A stretch of DNA of 64,000 nucleotides from NCBI GenBank assembly GCA_016630905.1, contig WBMQ01000006.1, positions 1,488,001 to 1,552,000 of the forward strand. The letters are read 5' to 3'. Made by a program: the position numbers and the translations under genes. Of the stretch, positions 27,836 through 40,225 are shown one piece after another. Within the stretch, counting starts at the first letter, position 1, and every line of letters begins with the position of its first letter. The stretch is from Capillidium heterosporum. Taxonomy: Eukaryota; Entomophthoromycota; Entomophthoromycetes; Entomophthorales; Capillidiaceae. The notes beneath the pieces were generated by a model, which saw nothing but the letters and a program-made list of their open reading frames with translations, had not been told where the DNA came from and did no database searches.

Positions 27836-29551
27836 GTCGGTTTGTGGGATAAAATTTTTCTAAAGGTTTAGCTAAAGATTTTTACATTTTGGCAAAATTA
27901 TAGGATTTGGAGAAAATAGAGCCTATTAGATTCTTCACAGTTGTTCTTAATTAATAGAGTGGGATTTGAGTAATATTCAAACTCAAACTTATGAGTATTT
28001 TGTATAAGTAACATATATAATTCAAAACATATACTAATGCTTTGTAGAGCTCGTCAACTCCAATGTATTTATACCACATTTAAATGGTTTAATCATGAAT
28101 TAAAATACATTCAAGTAAAACTAAATTTGATAACCTTAGCTATGCCTCGAAGTTTATATTGGTCAATTCAATATACGTTCATAAATTTGATAAATTTCCT
28201 GATCAAACTCTATTGCAAAAGACTTCTATTTAACCTCACAAATGCTTTTAGCACCTTTGATACTTTTTTATTCCCTTAATAATTAATATCCTTTCACTCA
28301 TTTCCATCCTTCCCATACTTCAACTATCTATGGAAATTGGAGTAGATGCTAAGGCTGAAATTCAACATAAGATCCCCATCACCAACAATATCAATATTTG
28401 AGGTAGAAATTAATTTGACATTCTTTCTCCATCATCAAATTTGATCTACTTAACTTTGGTAAATTTTACGCTTGTTTCAATTTTTAATAGCCTCTATGAG
28501 GATGGAGATGATGGTAGCCGTTAAACTTAAATTGTAAAGCCTTAGTTCTATCTATGTAAATTATGAAACAGTATACAGATATCAATGACTGCCCTTTACT
28601 CTTCAAAAAGCCAGTTAACTTGTGTTGGTGGTTGGACTTATCAATTTTACTATCTCCTACAAGTTGAAACCTGCATAAGCTACTCACTTCGGTATGAGAA
28701 GCTGTGATGCGAGTATATGATATTTATTATACCATCGGCTTACCATGCAGTGCAGGGAGTAGTTTGTTATTTGAAGGGTTATTGAATTTATAAGAGTGTA
28801 GGTTGACTGCACTTACGAATATATATAATTATGAAGACAATAAGCTGTACTCAAATCCAGCTATTCAAAGTAGTCTTTTACACTTTTAATGGAAACCTAC
28901 TTTCAATCTACTGACACATATTATCTCCGTTCGGATTTACTCTTCACTTTGATCAAATGTATTTATAAGAAAAGAGCAGGGTGAAGCCGAACGGAAGTAA
29001 TGCATCCAAACACTATAATGGTATACCTCAGCCAAGAAATAAAAGGATAATTTCGATCTACCATAGTGCTATCTACTTTACAATCCACACCTATTTAGAA
29101 GTTCTTATAGTAAAGCCTTCGGTTCACTTCAAATTACGAACTTTCTAAAAACAGTAGTATAGCGGGCTTGAAGTACAAATCTTTACGTATAAAGTTTTAT
29201 ATATTCGATTATATACTCGACAAAAAATGATTCCGCTATCTTTTGTGACCTATACCTTGAGAACTTTTATTAGTAATCCTTGGTAAAGCCGGGTGGATAT
29301 GTATCAAAGTTTTAGGTGCAAAAAGCCCAGCTATGAGAAACGATTGTTGAAACCTAAATGACAAAATTTGTACGCTGCCACTAAAATACGAAACCTAATG
29401 CCATTTTGGTGGTGCTTCTAATTTAAATATACGTTTATAGGAGAAAAATATATGATTAAAAGTATTTTTTGTCCCAATGTTTTATATACATGTGGTAGTA
29501 AATGAAACAGAGTTTTATTTATAGTGATGGGTTTTAGGATCAAGGTCAAGA
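27836..29551. other. Intergenic
   Basis: AT-rich. Open frames at 28037-28279 (+) and 28484-28687 (-) have random-looking composition. Nothing is supported. Confidence 0.45.
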
Positions 29552-30277
29552 TTACGACTTCTTAACCTTCTGTCGCATGTTTTGGAACCAAATTTGAACC
29601 GATCGCACTTCCAAGTTGAGATGATAGGCCAAGTAAGCTCGTAGTTGTAAATTGGGGAATTTGGTTACCTTGTCAAAGGTATAAGTTAAAGTTTGGATCT
29701 GATAGGGTAGTAGTCGGTTTCGGGACTTTATGATGACGTTGGAGTCGGAGGCCATACGTTGCAAGTCTGTTGTATGCAATGGTAGGTATATGGTAGGAAT
29801 ATTAGCACTGCTGGATGTCGACGCATGGAGTATTTTATGCTCATTAACTTCGTGGTTGTGGTCCGAGCTAGTAGTCGCATTGTGCAAGCTAGTACTTCTG
29901 TGAGTGTGGATGTCACTGAGCATATTGGATAGGTTGGATTCAATGTTGGGCAAAGTGATCTCGTCGTAGTAAGTGTCTTGGACGAAGCTAGTCTCCTTGC
30001 TGCAGTAGTAGTTGGAGGGAAAAAGTTCTTTGAGGCCGGGTAGCCTGAGGTTATTGGATTCTTGGGCGTAGGAGTACCTGGTGCTCTTGATCTTGACGTT
30101 GGTCTCATTACCTTGGTTGAACTCGGTATCCTTGTTCAGGATGGAATCAAGCCACCGTTTGGACTGGATATTTTGATGGGTGCAGCCACTGGTTGTGTTT
30201 TTTCTGTCTATTGGGTCGAAGCTTCGGTTGGTTTGGTCATTCATAAAGTCTATACTGTTGTTGGATAGAAAGGGCAT
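29552..30277 (-). CDS. Homeodomain transcription factor
   Basis: Single-exon 241-residue protein. The last 58 residues form a homeodomain: basic start (KSRNRLL), helix 1 (YQIQTLTYTFDK), helix 2 (LRAYLAYHL) and recognition helix 3 with VQIWFQNMRQK, where W, F, N and R are the invariant positions. The protein ends directly after the basic tail (KVKKS). The N-terminal 180 residues are Ser/Thr/Asn-rich and mostly disordered, with one short hydrophobic motif (LPGLKELF, about residue 79). It should be a DNA-binding regulator. It has typical 60-residue spacing, not the TALE type. The target is unknown. Confidence 0.9.
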   Translation of the reverse strand: MPFLSNNSIDFMNDQTNRSFDPIDRKNTTSGCTHQNIQSKRWLDSILNKDTEFNQGNETNVKIKSTRYSYAQESNNLRLPGLKELFPSNYYCSKETSFVQDTYYDEITLPNIESNLSNMLSDIHTHRSTSLHNATTSSDHNHEVNEHKILHASTSSSANIPTIYLPLHTTDLQRMASDSNVIIKSRNRLLPYQIQTLTYTFDKVTKFPNLQLRAYLAYHLNLEVRSVQIWFQNMRQKVKKS

Positions 30278-33200
30278 TTTCTTTACCGCTATTTAATTGC
30301 TAGTCAAGCTAAAGGTAGTAGGGGTTGGGGCAAACTGATAGAAGGATGTTTTTAGTTTTATTTTTATAAAAATTGGTGTAACCTCCTACCTTTATATACC
30401 ACAAAATTTACAAGTTTCCTATTCCTAAAAGAAAGTTAGCTAGATGCTGTTTTTGAAATTTCGGATTGGGACTAGACTTTCAAGCTGCTTTTTCGTTAAA
30501 ACGCGGGTAACTTTATTTTGCACAATTTACCAGGTTGGTCAACTCCTTATTTGGTAAAGCTTGATAAGGCAATTAGGGAAGTGGGTTTTATAGTCTGCAT
30601 CCATTTTTGTAACAGTAGTTACTAATATAATGGCCGCCTAGCATTTATTAGCTACATAACGAAACTAAAACTTTGGATGCTCTTGTCCATGGCTGGAAAA
30701 GTGGGCTACGCAAGTAGTTGGTAGGATTTAATATAAATGGAGTGCGCATTAAATCCTACTAATCCTGAACGTAGCTGGGTTATTTCATTAATAAGAGATT
30801 AATGTTTCAGATTTCCCATCTATTCTGTTATGGCAATAAGCTTCATTCAAATTTCGTACAAGCCTAAACTTAATTAACGTCGGGCCAACTGAAATCAAAC
30901 AGAATGGCTGATTCATTTGACCAAAGTCGAGAACTTGAAAGTGATGCACAATCTATTAGCCAAAAAGGCAAATCATTCGTCTGGCCGTACAATCTTGAAC
31001 GTGGCTAGCATAACTAATTGGAATCCATTTGCTTGAAGTGCAGCAGAAGTGCTTACATCAGCCAATGATCTTACGCCAAGCCACTATAGCCTATGCAGCT
31101 CGTTGATCATGCGGCAAAAGAGGCAACGATTAATATAGGTTTGCTAATGAGAAAACTCTTCCTAATGCCCATTTGATTATAATATTACTCTTTTGGTAGT
31201 GAGGTTGCTATGAAACCTAGTTTTACACGATTTTAATTTGGTAGTTCGACTCCGAGTTTTGGAACTAGGGTGCAAATTACAAGTCCGATTGACGGCAATC
31301 TACAGTTATTTTTAAGGAGGATGGAGGAGGTTTAAACTGGATCGGGTTGTAGGTCCAATATATGTTATAGTAGCCTTTTACAACGATTTATTAATGAAAA
31401 GAAATATGTCCCTAAAATTCAAACCCTATATTTCATGATGCTAATGATATCGTTTATTGAAGCTTATTATCGTATCGTATATGCATTCATTATTATAGTA
31501 AAGTGCAAATGGCTAATTGAAAATCCAGTATTATAGAATTGTCATTAGAGGTACGTCTACATTTAGATAAAAGCTGACAGCAACAGCAATTTCAGCCCAT
31601 CTATGCGTGAGTGAAGATATCACTGTAGCAAGCCGTACCACCTTAGTAGAATAAAAAGTACAAAGTGCCGACATATATTCCTAATTTGGAATCTCAGCAT
31701 CTAATAATGAAATACATAGCGTACAATATATAATTATGGCAGATATTAAATATACCAGATGGGTATAGAACCGTTTTGTTAAATGTAATAGAGTATCAGT
31801 GGTATAGGTAAAACATAGGCTGTCGTTCAATAGTTCAACTAATAAGGTTTTTATGGTAGTATGCATATGATATAAAGGTGAAACTATTACTTTCTTATAC
31901 AAGTATAACCATCGATACCAACATCAATATCTAAACCCTTACCTCATATCAAACATTACTTTTTCGTAAAATTCAAATGAATGGGTAGAAAACTGAAAAT
32001 TCTAAAGAACTTGCTTATTCAACTAAATAAGCTGCATTACTTACAATTTAATTTAACAGCATTATAGCTTAAAGCTGTCTTTACCCAATATATGTCAAGC
32101 CACAGATCCATATTAGGGATTTCTTACTACGTTTGGACGCATTACCGCCGATTAACTGTTAAGGACCTACTCTAACTCTTGCATAAGTCATTTATTTATT
32201 TCTATATTGACTTTTCAAGTGCGATGTATTAATTACAATATGCTACTGAATAGTCTGCAACTTAGTTTAAACTTGATGGAGGTGTCGATGAGAATCTTTA
32301 TAAAGTAAAATATAAGAGGTACATGTATGCTGATCAGTTAATTTTGAACATATATACTGTCTATATCTAAATTGGTACAAATAGGGTAGATATGGATTAT
32401 ATCCTATATTTGCTTTAAGCTTTAAATTGGTGGGTTGGGTATTCTCATGGAGCATTGCCCTTTTCAACACACGAGGTACCTATCGACAATGCCGCAAAGC
32501 TATAAGAAATAGATACACAAATAAAGATTTACCTACTATTTGAATATGCATTAATTGTCCTAGTTCTATTATTAGTATTTCAAATTCTACGCATTTTATC
32601 ATATAGCCTTATACGCAAAAAGTATTGAGATTTGGAACGATGCTATTTACCGCAACGCAACTAATCCGAAATAGCCACACAATCAATATTTTACGGTTCA
32701 ATATCAGCCAAGTAGCTATGTAAAATTTCTATGGATTTATATGTCGAAAATTTGCGCATCCTGCCCATCTAATTATACATGAATAATAGTAAAATCTTTG
32801 CAACCCTAAAATAAGCCCATTAGCAATATTCTAAAAATAGTAATTATTAACTCGACGACCAACTGATGAATACCTATCTAAAACCGGATGAAAAGTATAA
32901 AAAATTTCCTATTATAGCAACACTGAAACAAACTGTATATTCTACCGCCACTTATGAATCATTGATCCATTAGTCCAATTGTAATATAGAGTGTATTTCA
33001 TCGGCCAAGCTAATAAGCTATATGGCAACCAACACTTTTAATGTAGCATTGCAAAGGGTACATCATCAGTGGCACTAATTTCAATGGAGGTTGAGCATGG
33101 TTTCAAGCTTCATTCGCATCCTTTATTGCATTTACATAATGTAGCTTGATATATTTTATACTACAAACTTTGGGCAGCGGAAAACTATCCTTCTAGTGGA

Positions 33201-33887
33201 TATTGGCATATCTATGTTTCATGTTTAAGTATATTCTCTACAACTAATAAGGATATAAATAAATGTATAAGGTAATCGAATCTTTTTAAAGATAGTTATG
33301 TTTCATACAGTACACTGTTTGAAACGGAAGGGTATACCCTTTGTTCTACATAGATCTTATTCCTTTGTTTTAAGTAACACATCCCATATACGTTCAAATA
33401 ACGTTAGCATTCTATACTTAAAAAAATTAATAATTTGAATCTCTGTTGATTAATAAGTTTTAGCATCTTTAGGTGGGTATTATTCAATATTTTAATATAA
33501 GATTGTATCGACCTGTTGCATATATTGATTTGAATCCATCATACCATACTTGTTTTCATTACTAATATATGTATGGTAAAGGATATGTGTTAAAATTTCC
33601 AGTTAATTATAATTCATTAGCTCCTTACATAGAAGCTATAAAGTTCTTAATGTACTGAATTAAAAACAGTTGTATAGACTCTAGACTGGTTCATTTTATT
33701 ATACTATAAACGCTTCTAGATAGGATATGTGGATGTCTTTAGAAACATAAATAACCTTTATAGTTAAAATCTTTACATTTATGGCGATGGATGGCGTAAA
33801 CCTCTCCTACGTTTAAACCAGGTAGGCGTTACATACATAATACCTGTTTATACTTCGAGTATATACTTTTGCAAACTAAAGTTTAGC
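30278..33887. other. Intergenic, gene-poor
   Basis: About 3.6 kb of AT-rich DNA upstream of the homeobox gene. No coding frame is supported. One 12-bp inverted repeat at 30721-30759 is listed separately. Confidence 0.45.
30721..30759. repeat. 12-bp inverted repeat
   Basis: GTAGGATTTAAT at 30721-30732 and ATTAAATCCTAC at 30748-30759 are perfect reverse complements around a 15-base spacer. It lies about 440 bases upstream of the homeobox start codon, so it could be a hairpin or a dimer-binding site. Confidence 0.65.
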
Positions 33888-34190
33888 TCAGACTTGGTTA
33901 TGTGGCTGATCAATATATTGAATATATATAACTTTAGCACTAACCCATTTTAGAATACTAAAGCAACGTACCATTTGCAAACGTGCCCACCAACTTATCC
34001 AAAACGACCCTAAATTCTGTAAATTACCCTTAAATAAGTATAATAATCCATCCTTTGGCTCGCTACAATTTAATTTTTCGCTGGAATCCGACTTTCTCAA
34101 TGTTTTTCCTCCAGCTAAAAGCTGTTTGAAATTGATGGGTTTAGGGAAAGCTGACACGTCACCAGTCGGAACCTGATTTGTTGAAGATTG
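33888..34190 (-). other. Possible coding exon or remnant
   Basis: A minus-strand open frame runs from about 34190 to a TGA at 33888. Its first 60 residues have protein-like content (PKPINFKQLLAGGKTLRKSD), but the last 40 look random. No ATG begins it. It may be one exon of a gene whose other parts I cannot find, or a remnant. Confidence 0.25.
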
Positions 34191-34984
34191 TGGGATTTTG
34201 CGAATGTTTCAGATTCAAGTACACCAGCCAAATTAATCGTTTACTTCCTAATTCAATGCTTCAAATCGATCTGCTAAATGGAAGAAATGTTGTAGATACA
34301 TGTTCCAAACACTTCAAACAAGTGTACACCTACTCAGATTTATTATGTGGAGAATGGATGTTCGAGTTTATTGGATACCTACAGGGCCATATCTAATAGT
34401 ATTGCTATATATCGATATATGATCTTCGGTAGTATGTTCGGAAGTTGGTAAGTTACTGTCCATTTATGAATTTCAGCTGTACAAGCATCAAGTATATCGA
34501 ACAAAGTTTCAAAGTAAGTTCATTCCATGACCTTAGCTAATTAAATTGGTTCCAACGTGATAACCAATAAATTGTTTAGATTTTGCCTAGACTAAACTTT
34601 ACCGTTTTAGCAAAAGTACAATTGGTTTATAGGGATTGAAACATAAGGGGTGGCTGGAGAATCAAAGTGGCCCATAGAATCCCGGTTTGAGATAAAGGTC
34701 AAGACTACCTTGAGGTCTAAAACGATTTCACTTTGAGCTTGATATGGACAAGCGAGTACCTATAGATGGGACGGGACTTACCTAACTTATAACTAAAGGC
34801 AGGGAATGTAAAACTACTTTAATGGCACTTTTAGTTTTATTAGTGTTTCAGAGTCAAGAACCAGGTTCAACCCTTGTTTCGGGTCTACAACTGCTGCTGT
34901 GAAGATAGAAACTCCCATTCACCTTTCAGTATAACCCGATCCTTTGCACAACTTGTAGTTGTAATTTATACAGTATTAACGGCA

Positions 34985-35616
34985 TTTTTTACTATTAAAT
35001 AGCAGGGTTTATGTTGATACCCACATCGCATGGACCAGAATTGAAAAAGTATACTTGGAAATTTATAGATTTTTTACATCGGAATTTATGACTCAATTTG
35101 AAGCAAAGGGAGATATATGGTACGGCAACAGTCTGTATGTAACTTTCCTTGCATGCTCGTCTATGTTCTAGGTTATATACCCGTGATGATTCCTCTTATC
35201 TGTTGATCAAATGTAATTTATTTATTGACTGTCTATCTAATCCCATCCATCATCTATATCATTACTGTTGCTAGCAATCTTGGATGTATTTACTAGTTCA
35301 TCGACCTGCTCATCCATTAGCATAGTCGCTACCAAATATACATCAGCCATATATTAATTCAAGAGCTAAGAATATAGTGGCCAGTTTATCTTTTGTTGAC
35401 TTTTATAAAAACTTTGGATTTTAAAGTTGATTGATCAAGGCTTTCCATCCATCAGTTCTTCAAACTCCAAACTTCAAAGATGAATCGACTCAAGATAAAT
35501 CTTTGAAGGAATTTCACAAAGGTAAAATTCCCAATTATGATAAGGATATGGCTTTTGCTATTAGTTTATTCCTATTAAACTTTGTTACATCAATTTACAA
35601 CAAGCTTATGCTGTAG
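34985..35616 (+). pseudogene. Probable transcription-factor-domain relic
   Basis: Three plus-strand blocks look coding but are interrupted. One at about 34990-35172 has TRIEKVYLEIYRFF and WYGNSLYVTFLAC. One at about 35210-35420 has LLVHRPAHPL and SRAKNIVASLSFVDFYK. The last, at 35431-35616, has FHPSVLQTPNF. The middle block resembles the C-terminal part of fungal transcription-factor domains, in which an LHRP stretch is followed by an A.KI helix. At least two TAG, one TAA and one TGA stops interrupt it. The family match is by eye and weak. Confidence 0.4.
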
Positions 35617-36099
35617 TTATTACTTGGTGGTGGCTTTGGATATAGTGCTATGATAGGATGATATGCTCAAGGCAATCCAATTCAAATATGTGAGCCTGTT
35701 TCAATATAAACCGATTCTAAATTGATGCAACATCGCCTTAATTATACATATAAATTTAGATTAAAATAAGAACACTACAATGTTTATTTTTAGTTGATTA
35801 GTGCTTCTAAAAATTGATAAAAGCAAAAATATTTTATGTTCCATCAACTAGCTATAGGGTTTTATATGAATGATTGGTTTATTGAAGAAAGTTATCTGTT
35901 ACTCCTATAGCTGATTAAATGTACTGCAAAATTACAAAAGGAGACCATAGGCTAATATCAGTTTTGATTTGAAAGGTCGGTATAATTAGCTTAAAGTTTT
36001 GGCTAAGCACATGGATGGATTAATTTTGTCGATATACAATACTCTTTCCTGTCAATAAGCACAAACCAGCATTATTACCAACTAATTCCAGATCATAAC

Positions 36100-37647
36100 A
36101 TGCTTGTTTGTCTGCCTTCAAAACTATGCCGAGTTGTCAAAAGGATGTGTCTAGTAGTGTACTTTCTAGGATTCCTTGGAATATTGATATTCAAGTTTGT
36201 TAGACCAAATACCGATAACACCAGTGACTATGGCTTCTTCAAATTAAAGCTCAAGAATATAACTGTTGGTATCAAACATACCTACACATCACTAGATATC
36301 GACTACTACTTCCCACTTTCAGACCGAGTTTCATTGTACTACTCAGTTGGTTCGACAGGAGTTTTTTGGATTAAAGGGTTTAGATTTACGTTTAGAGTTG
36401 GTATCGGTACTACTGTTGATAGATTTATATGCTATAGAGATTCCAGTATAATGCAGTATTTTGAAGATTCATGTGGGCTAGGTGAAACCTTTTCCAGTTT
36501 ATTGCCTGTAGATATACAAAACATGACTACCAAAGTTCCATTAAGACCAAGTTTCACTGGTGGCACTCCTGAGTTTAGTGCCATTTTTCTTCATGGTGGA
36601 ATTTATCCCTTGACGAGCAATCCAGCTTTAGAACATATTGGTGATCAGACTTTCTATCCCTTCCCATTCCTAACAAGTGGATATCTATTTAGCATAAATC
36701 CTACTACCAAGACTATTAGTATGATCAGCACTGAGGGACCCAGACGCTCAGATCACTATATAGCTAGGCATGGTGATAATGTATATCTTATAGGCGGATA
36801 CAATCACGACTTGGATAGGGTAGCATCTTTAGATGAAATACCTTTTTACGACCTTTACAGTCAATCTTGGGGAAAGAAAAGTACATACGGAGATAAACCT
36901 CAAGGGTTATTGAACACCAACAATTTCAAAGACGATTTTTTGATATATCTATTTGACAGTAGCTGTAGTTATTCGACCAACTCATCTTGTATCAACCCAC
37001 TGTTCAGTCTAAATTTGAGAACGTTCGAATGGAAGAAGTATGAGATTCCTCAGCTCAGGGAAATGTTCTACCTAGGTTCGACTTTCGACTACTACAACAG
37101 GTACTACATCTTCGGTAGATTGAAGGATAATGACTCAGTAGGATATTTGGTCAACCTCGACAAGTTAAGTACAGCCACTTTACCCAAAATTCAAGTTGGT
37201 CCCAAAAACGAATTTTGGGACGGGTTTAACTTCTACTCCTATACCTACCTATCTCTTATCATTGGATTCATTCTCTTACTTTGTATTCTTTTAATGTTAG
37301 CAATTATTGTGGCCTTCTACGTAGATTCTCGTATCAATCGAAAAAATGGCAAATATAGGTTAGCTATCCCAGTGAAGATGCAAACCGAACTGCTGTGGTC
37401 CAACCCTACCTTGGCTCCTACCGATATAGTGGATTCGGAATTTAATATGTGTCCGATATTTGAGCTAAATGAAAGTGATCTTAACCATCTACAGTTACGA
37501 CAAATCTGCCCTTATGTGGCTAATATGCAAACCCATAAATGCAATGATGAGCAGACTGAAGTAGAAAGCAATACCTTTCAAGCATCTAGTTCGAATGTAA
37601 CTTTTCTGCTAGAAGGCAATATCTACTTAAGCAAAAATTTCAAGTAG
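36100..37647 (+). CDS. Membrane-anchored propeller-like surface protein
   Basis: Single-exon 515-residue protein. A membrane segment or signal anchor spans about residues 13-33. A large beta-rich ectodomain follows, with repeats resembling kelch/galactose-oxidase propeller blades (GDNVYLIGGYNH, PFYDLYSQSW, FSLNLRTFEWKKYE, YYIFGRLKD). A strong membrane helix lies near 382-408, then an acidic cytoplasmic tail of about 105 residues. Cysteines in the ectodomain suggest disulfides. The family is not identified beyond the propeller resemblance. A broken paralogue lies 700 bases downstream in the same orientation. Confidence 0.8.
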   Translation: MLVCLPSKLCRVVKRMCLVVYFLGFLGILIFKFVRPNTDNTSDYGFFKLKLKNITVGIKHTYTSLDIDYYFPLSDRVSLYYSVGSTGVFWIKGFRFTFRVGIGTTVDRFICYRDSSIMQYFEDSCGLGETFSSLLPVDIQNMTTKVPLRPSFTGGTPEFSAIFLHGGIYPLTSNPALEHIGDQTFYPFPFLTSGYLFSINPTTKTISMISTEGPRRSDHYIARHGDNVYLIGGYNHDLDRVASLDEIPFYDLYSQSWGKKSTYGDKPQGLLNTNNFKDDFLIYLFDSSCSYSTNSSCINPLFSLNLRTFEWKKYEIPQLREMFYLGSTFDYYNRYYIFGRLKDNDSVGYLVNLDKLSTATLPKIQVGPKNEFWDGFNFYSYTYLSLIIGFILLLCILLMLAIIVAFYVDSRINRKNGKYRLAIPVKMQTELLWSNPTLAPTDIVDSEFNMCPIFELNESDLNHLQLRQICPYVANMQTHKCNDEQTEVESNTFQASSSNVTFLLEGNIYLSKNFK

Positions 37648-38348
37648 GTTAAATGTATAAAAGGGAATTTACGAAAAGGCGTGTATTGTAGCTTAAAATG
37701 CTTTCAAATATATAAATCTTTTTTTTAAAATTATCAATTTACCTGCATTACTTCATCATAGCTTCTCATTCAATTGACTGATATAAACGAATGCTCATAA
37801 AATTACATATCTTTATTTCGTGCCTAGTTATGTACTTTTCGCCTTATCCTTTTGTTGACTGTATGCAAAAGTTACTTGTAAAATTTTATTTGTGGATTAT
37901 AATTGATAGTTGAATAATACTGAATAAAAGCTTTAGCTATAATTTTGAGTTTGAATGCCTGAGAAGAAAATCGGTTCTAAAAATTTACCCATTCATTTTA
38001 AACCCTCAGCACTAATTAAATATCGATTTCTAATACTTTCATAATTAATTACAAAACTCATCAAACTAGCTTTTGATAGAAATCGTACAAATGAGCAAAT
38101 ATTTCCATATAACCAAACCCAAATATGCAATCCAATGATTTTCAATTTAAAGCCTATAGAAGTCAATTTTAATTGAATGTTAAATTAGGCTTTGTATCGT
38201 CAAGTGATGGGAAAATAGAAAGGAAACTTCCAACACGAACATTTCCCATGTATGCAAGAGGAACTCGTACACTAGAACCTTATACTTTAGAACTTGTTAT
38301 TTCTAATGGATTGATGAACAACCTTGACAACTAGTTTCAGCTGTTAGT
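37648..38348. other. Spacer between tandem paralogues
   Basis: AT-rich 0.7-kb spacer; no gene seen. Confidence 0.5.
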
Positions 38349-39892
38349 ATGTGTGCTTGTATTTCAACTGTGCTATTTCGAATTTTAAAAAGGCTGAGTT
38401 TAGTAGCTTATTTAGCAACTTTTATCGCTTTTCTACTGTTACAATTCTACCAACCCAAAGATCTCGATATCGATGCCTATAGGCACTTCAACTTAAAGGA
38501 TAAGAAGTTAGTCGTTGGTATCAGATTGGATTCCAGTATCGGAGGAGTCAGCTACTTTTTTACACCTTCCAGTAGTGGCTTATATCCAATCGATTTTACC
38601 TTTACAAATTTCACTATCGGCAAAATTGAAATCACCTTCAACCTTTATATCAACACTACTGTCGATTGATTTATATGTTACTGAGATTCAGGTTTAAAGA
38701 GCTTTATTCAATGTGTCATTTAGGTAAAATGTTTATTAAACTCTTGTCAGTAGCAATGCGGAATAAGACTACTCAAGTTCCGATAAGATCAAGTTTTACT
38801 GCCAGTGTTGGAGAGCTCGATACGTTTCTATTCCATGGCAGGATCTACTCGTTGACAATAAATCCAACTTTGATGTATTTTGAGGATCATACATACTATC
38901 CCTACCCTTTCTTAACGAATGGTTACTTGTTCATGTTAAATCCAATTACGAAAAGTATAGTTCAAATAGGATCGAAGGTTCCAAGCTTTCGGCTCATTAC
39001 ATAACTGTGACTGATTCTAGAGTATATTTGATAGGTGGATACGGCCATAGTTTAAATAAGGTGACGGCATTAGCTAGTATACCGTTTTACGATCTATACA
39101 ACAAAATCTGGGGGTAAGGGACATTTTAGGAGATAAGCCGAGCGGATCTTCTTAGTGCCAAAGCTTATAGGATCGATTTTTAATTTACTTCATAGACAGC
39201 ACCTGTAGCTATTCAACCAACTTTCCATCTATCAATCTACTGTTCAGTTTAAGCTTGAAAACTTTTGAATGGAGGCGGTATGAGATTCTCCAAATTAAGA
39301 AATGGTGTTCTTAGGCTCAACTTTTGACCATTACGACAGATATTATATATTTGGAAAATTGAAGAATAGCAGTTCGGTAGAGTAGATGGTCAACCTTGAA
39401 AATCTCAATATAACGACCTTACCATACTCTAAAGCTATCCCTCAAACCAGATTTTGGAATGGCCGATATGCTTATTTTGGAGACACATTTTCGGTCATAG
39501 TTGGTGCATTCCTTTTGGTAGTTATCGTTTTGGCTATAACAGTTGTAGTTGCCCTATACCTAGAGTATCATTTTTATTGAAAAAATATCGCCTATATATC
39601 GATTCCACAAGCTATAACCAAGACCGAGCTACTTTGGGCCAACTCTACCTTGACCCCTTCATACCCAATTCATTCGGATTTCAATACGAACCAGATCTTC
39701 AATTTTAATGAGAGCGATATCAATCATCTACAGTCTAGGCAAATCTGTCTTATTGCAGAAAAGCATTCAACCGGTGAAGATATTGAAGAGCAAGTTAATG
39801 TAGACGACAATCCTTGTAGAGCGTTTAGTTTGAGTGAAATTTTATTACAGGAAGATAATCCCTATTCTAGTAAATATTTTAAACCATTTTGA
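38349..39892 (+). pseudogene. Broken tandem copy of the propeller-like membrane gene
   Basis: This follows the 36100-37647 protein from the N-terminal anchor to the cytoplasmic tail. Shared points include NTTVD, the VP.R.SF stretch, YLIGGY, PFYDLY, FLGSTFD, FWNGR/FWDGF, the second membrane helix and NESD.NHLQ.RQIC. Two in-frame TGAs follow NTTVD; -1 frame steps occur near 38715 and near 38985; further stops lie near 39116 and 39385. The length and domain order are otherwise complete, so decay is fairly recent compared with the 36 kb copy. No alternative splicing would repair the in-frame stops. Confidence 0.85.
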
Positions 39893-40225
39893 AGATGTAT
39901 ATTGTTTCCATTTGAACACCATTTTTAAACTAGTTGTATTTAATCAGCGATATTATACTATACATTCATTATGGCCCCCGATGTTATAGCTTTAAATTTC
40001 AGACTATGTACGACAGTTAGTTTCGAGTTCGAGAGTAAGTGATGCCAGAGTAATAGCCTTTGACGAAATTAAGTAAAGCTGGTGAAGATTACATTTTAAG
40101 CCTACAGATCATTTGCTTTATATATAAATTGATACAAATCTAACCTGTATGTTGATAAACCCCCATAGGTTTATTGGAAAGTGTAATATATAAGGGTAGG
40201 CAACATATTGGAACGTCAGGTAAGC

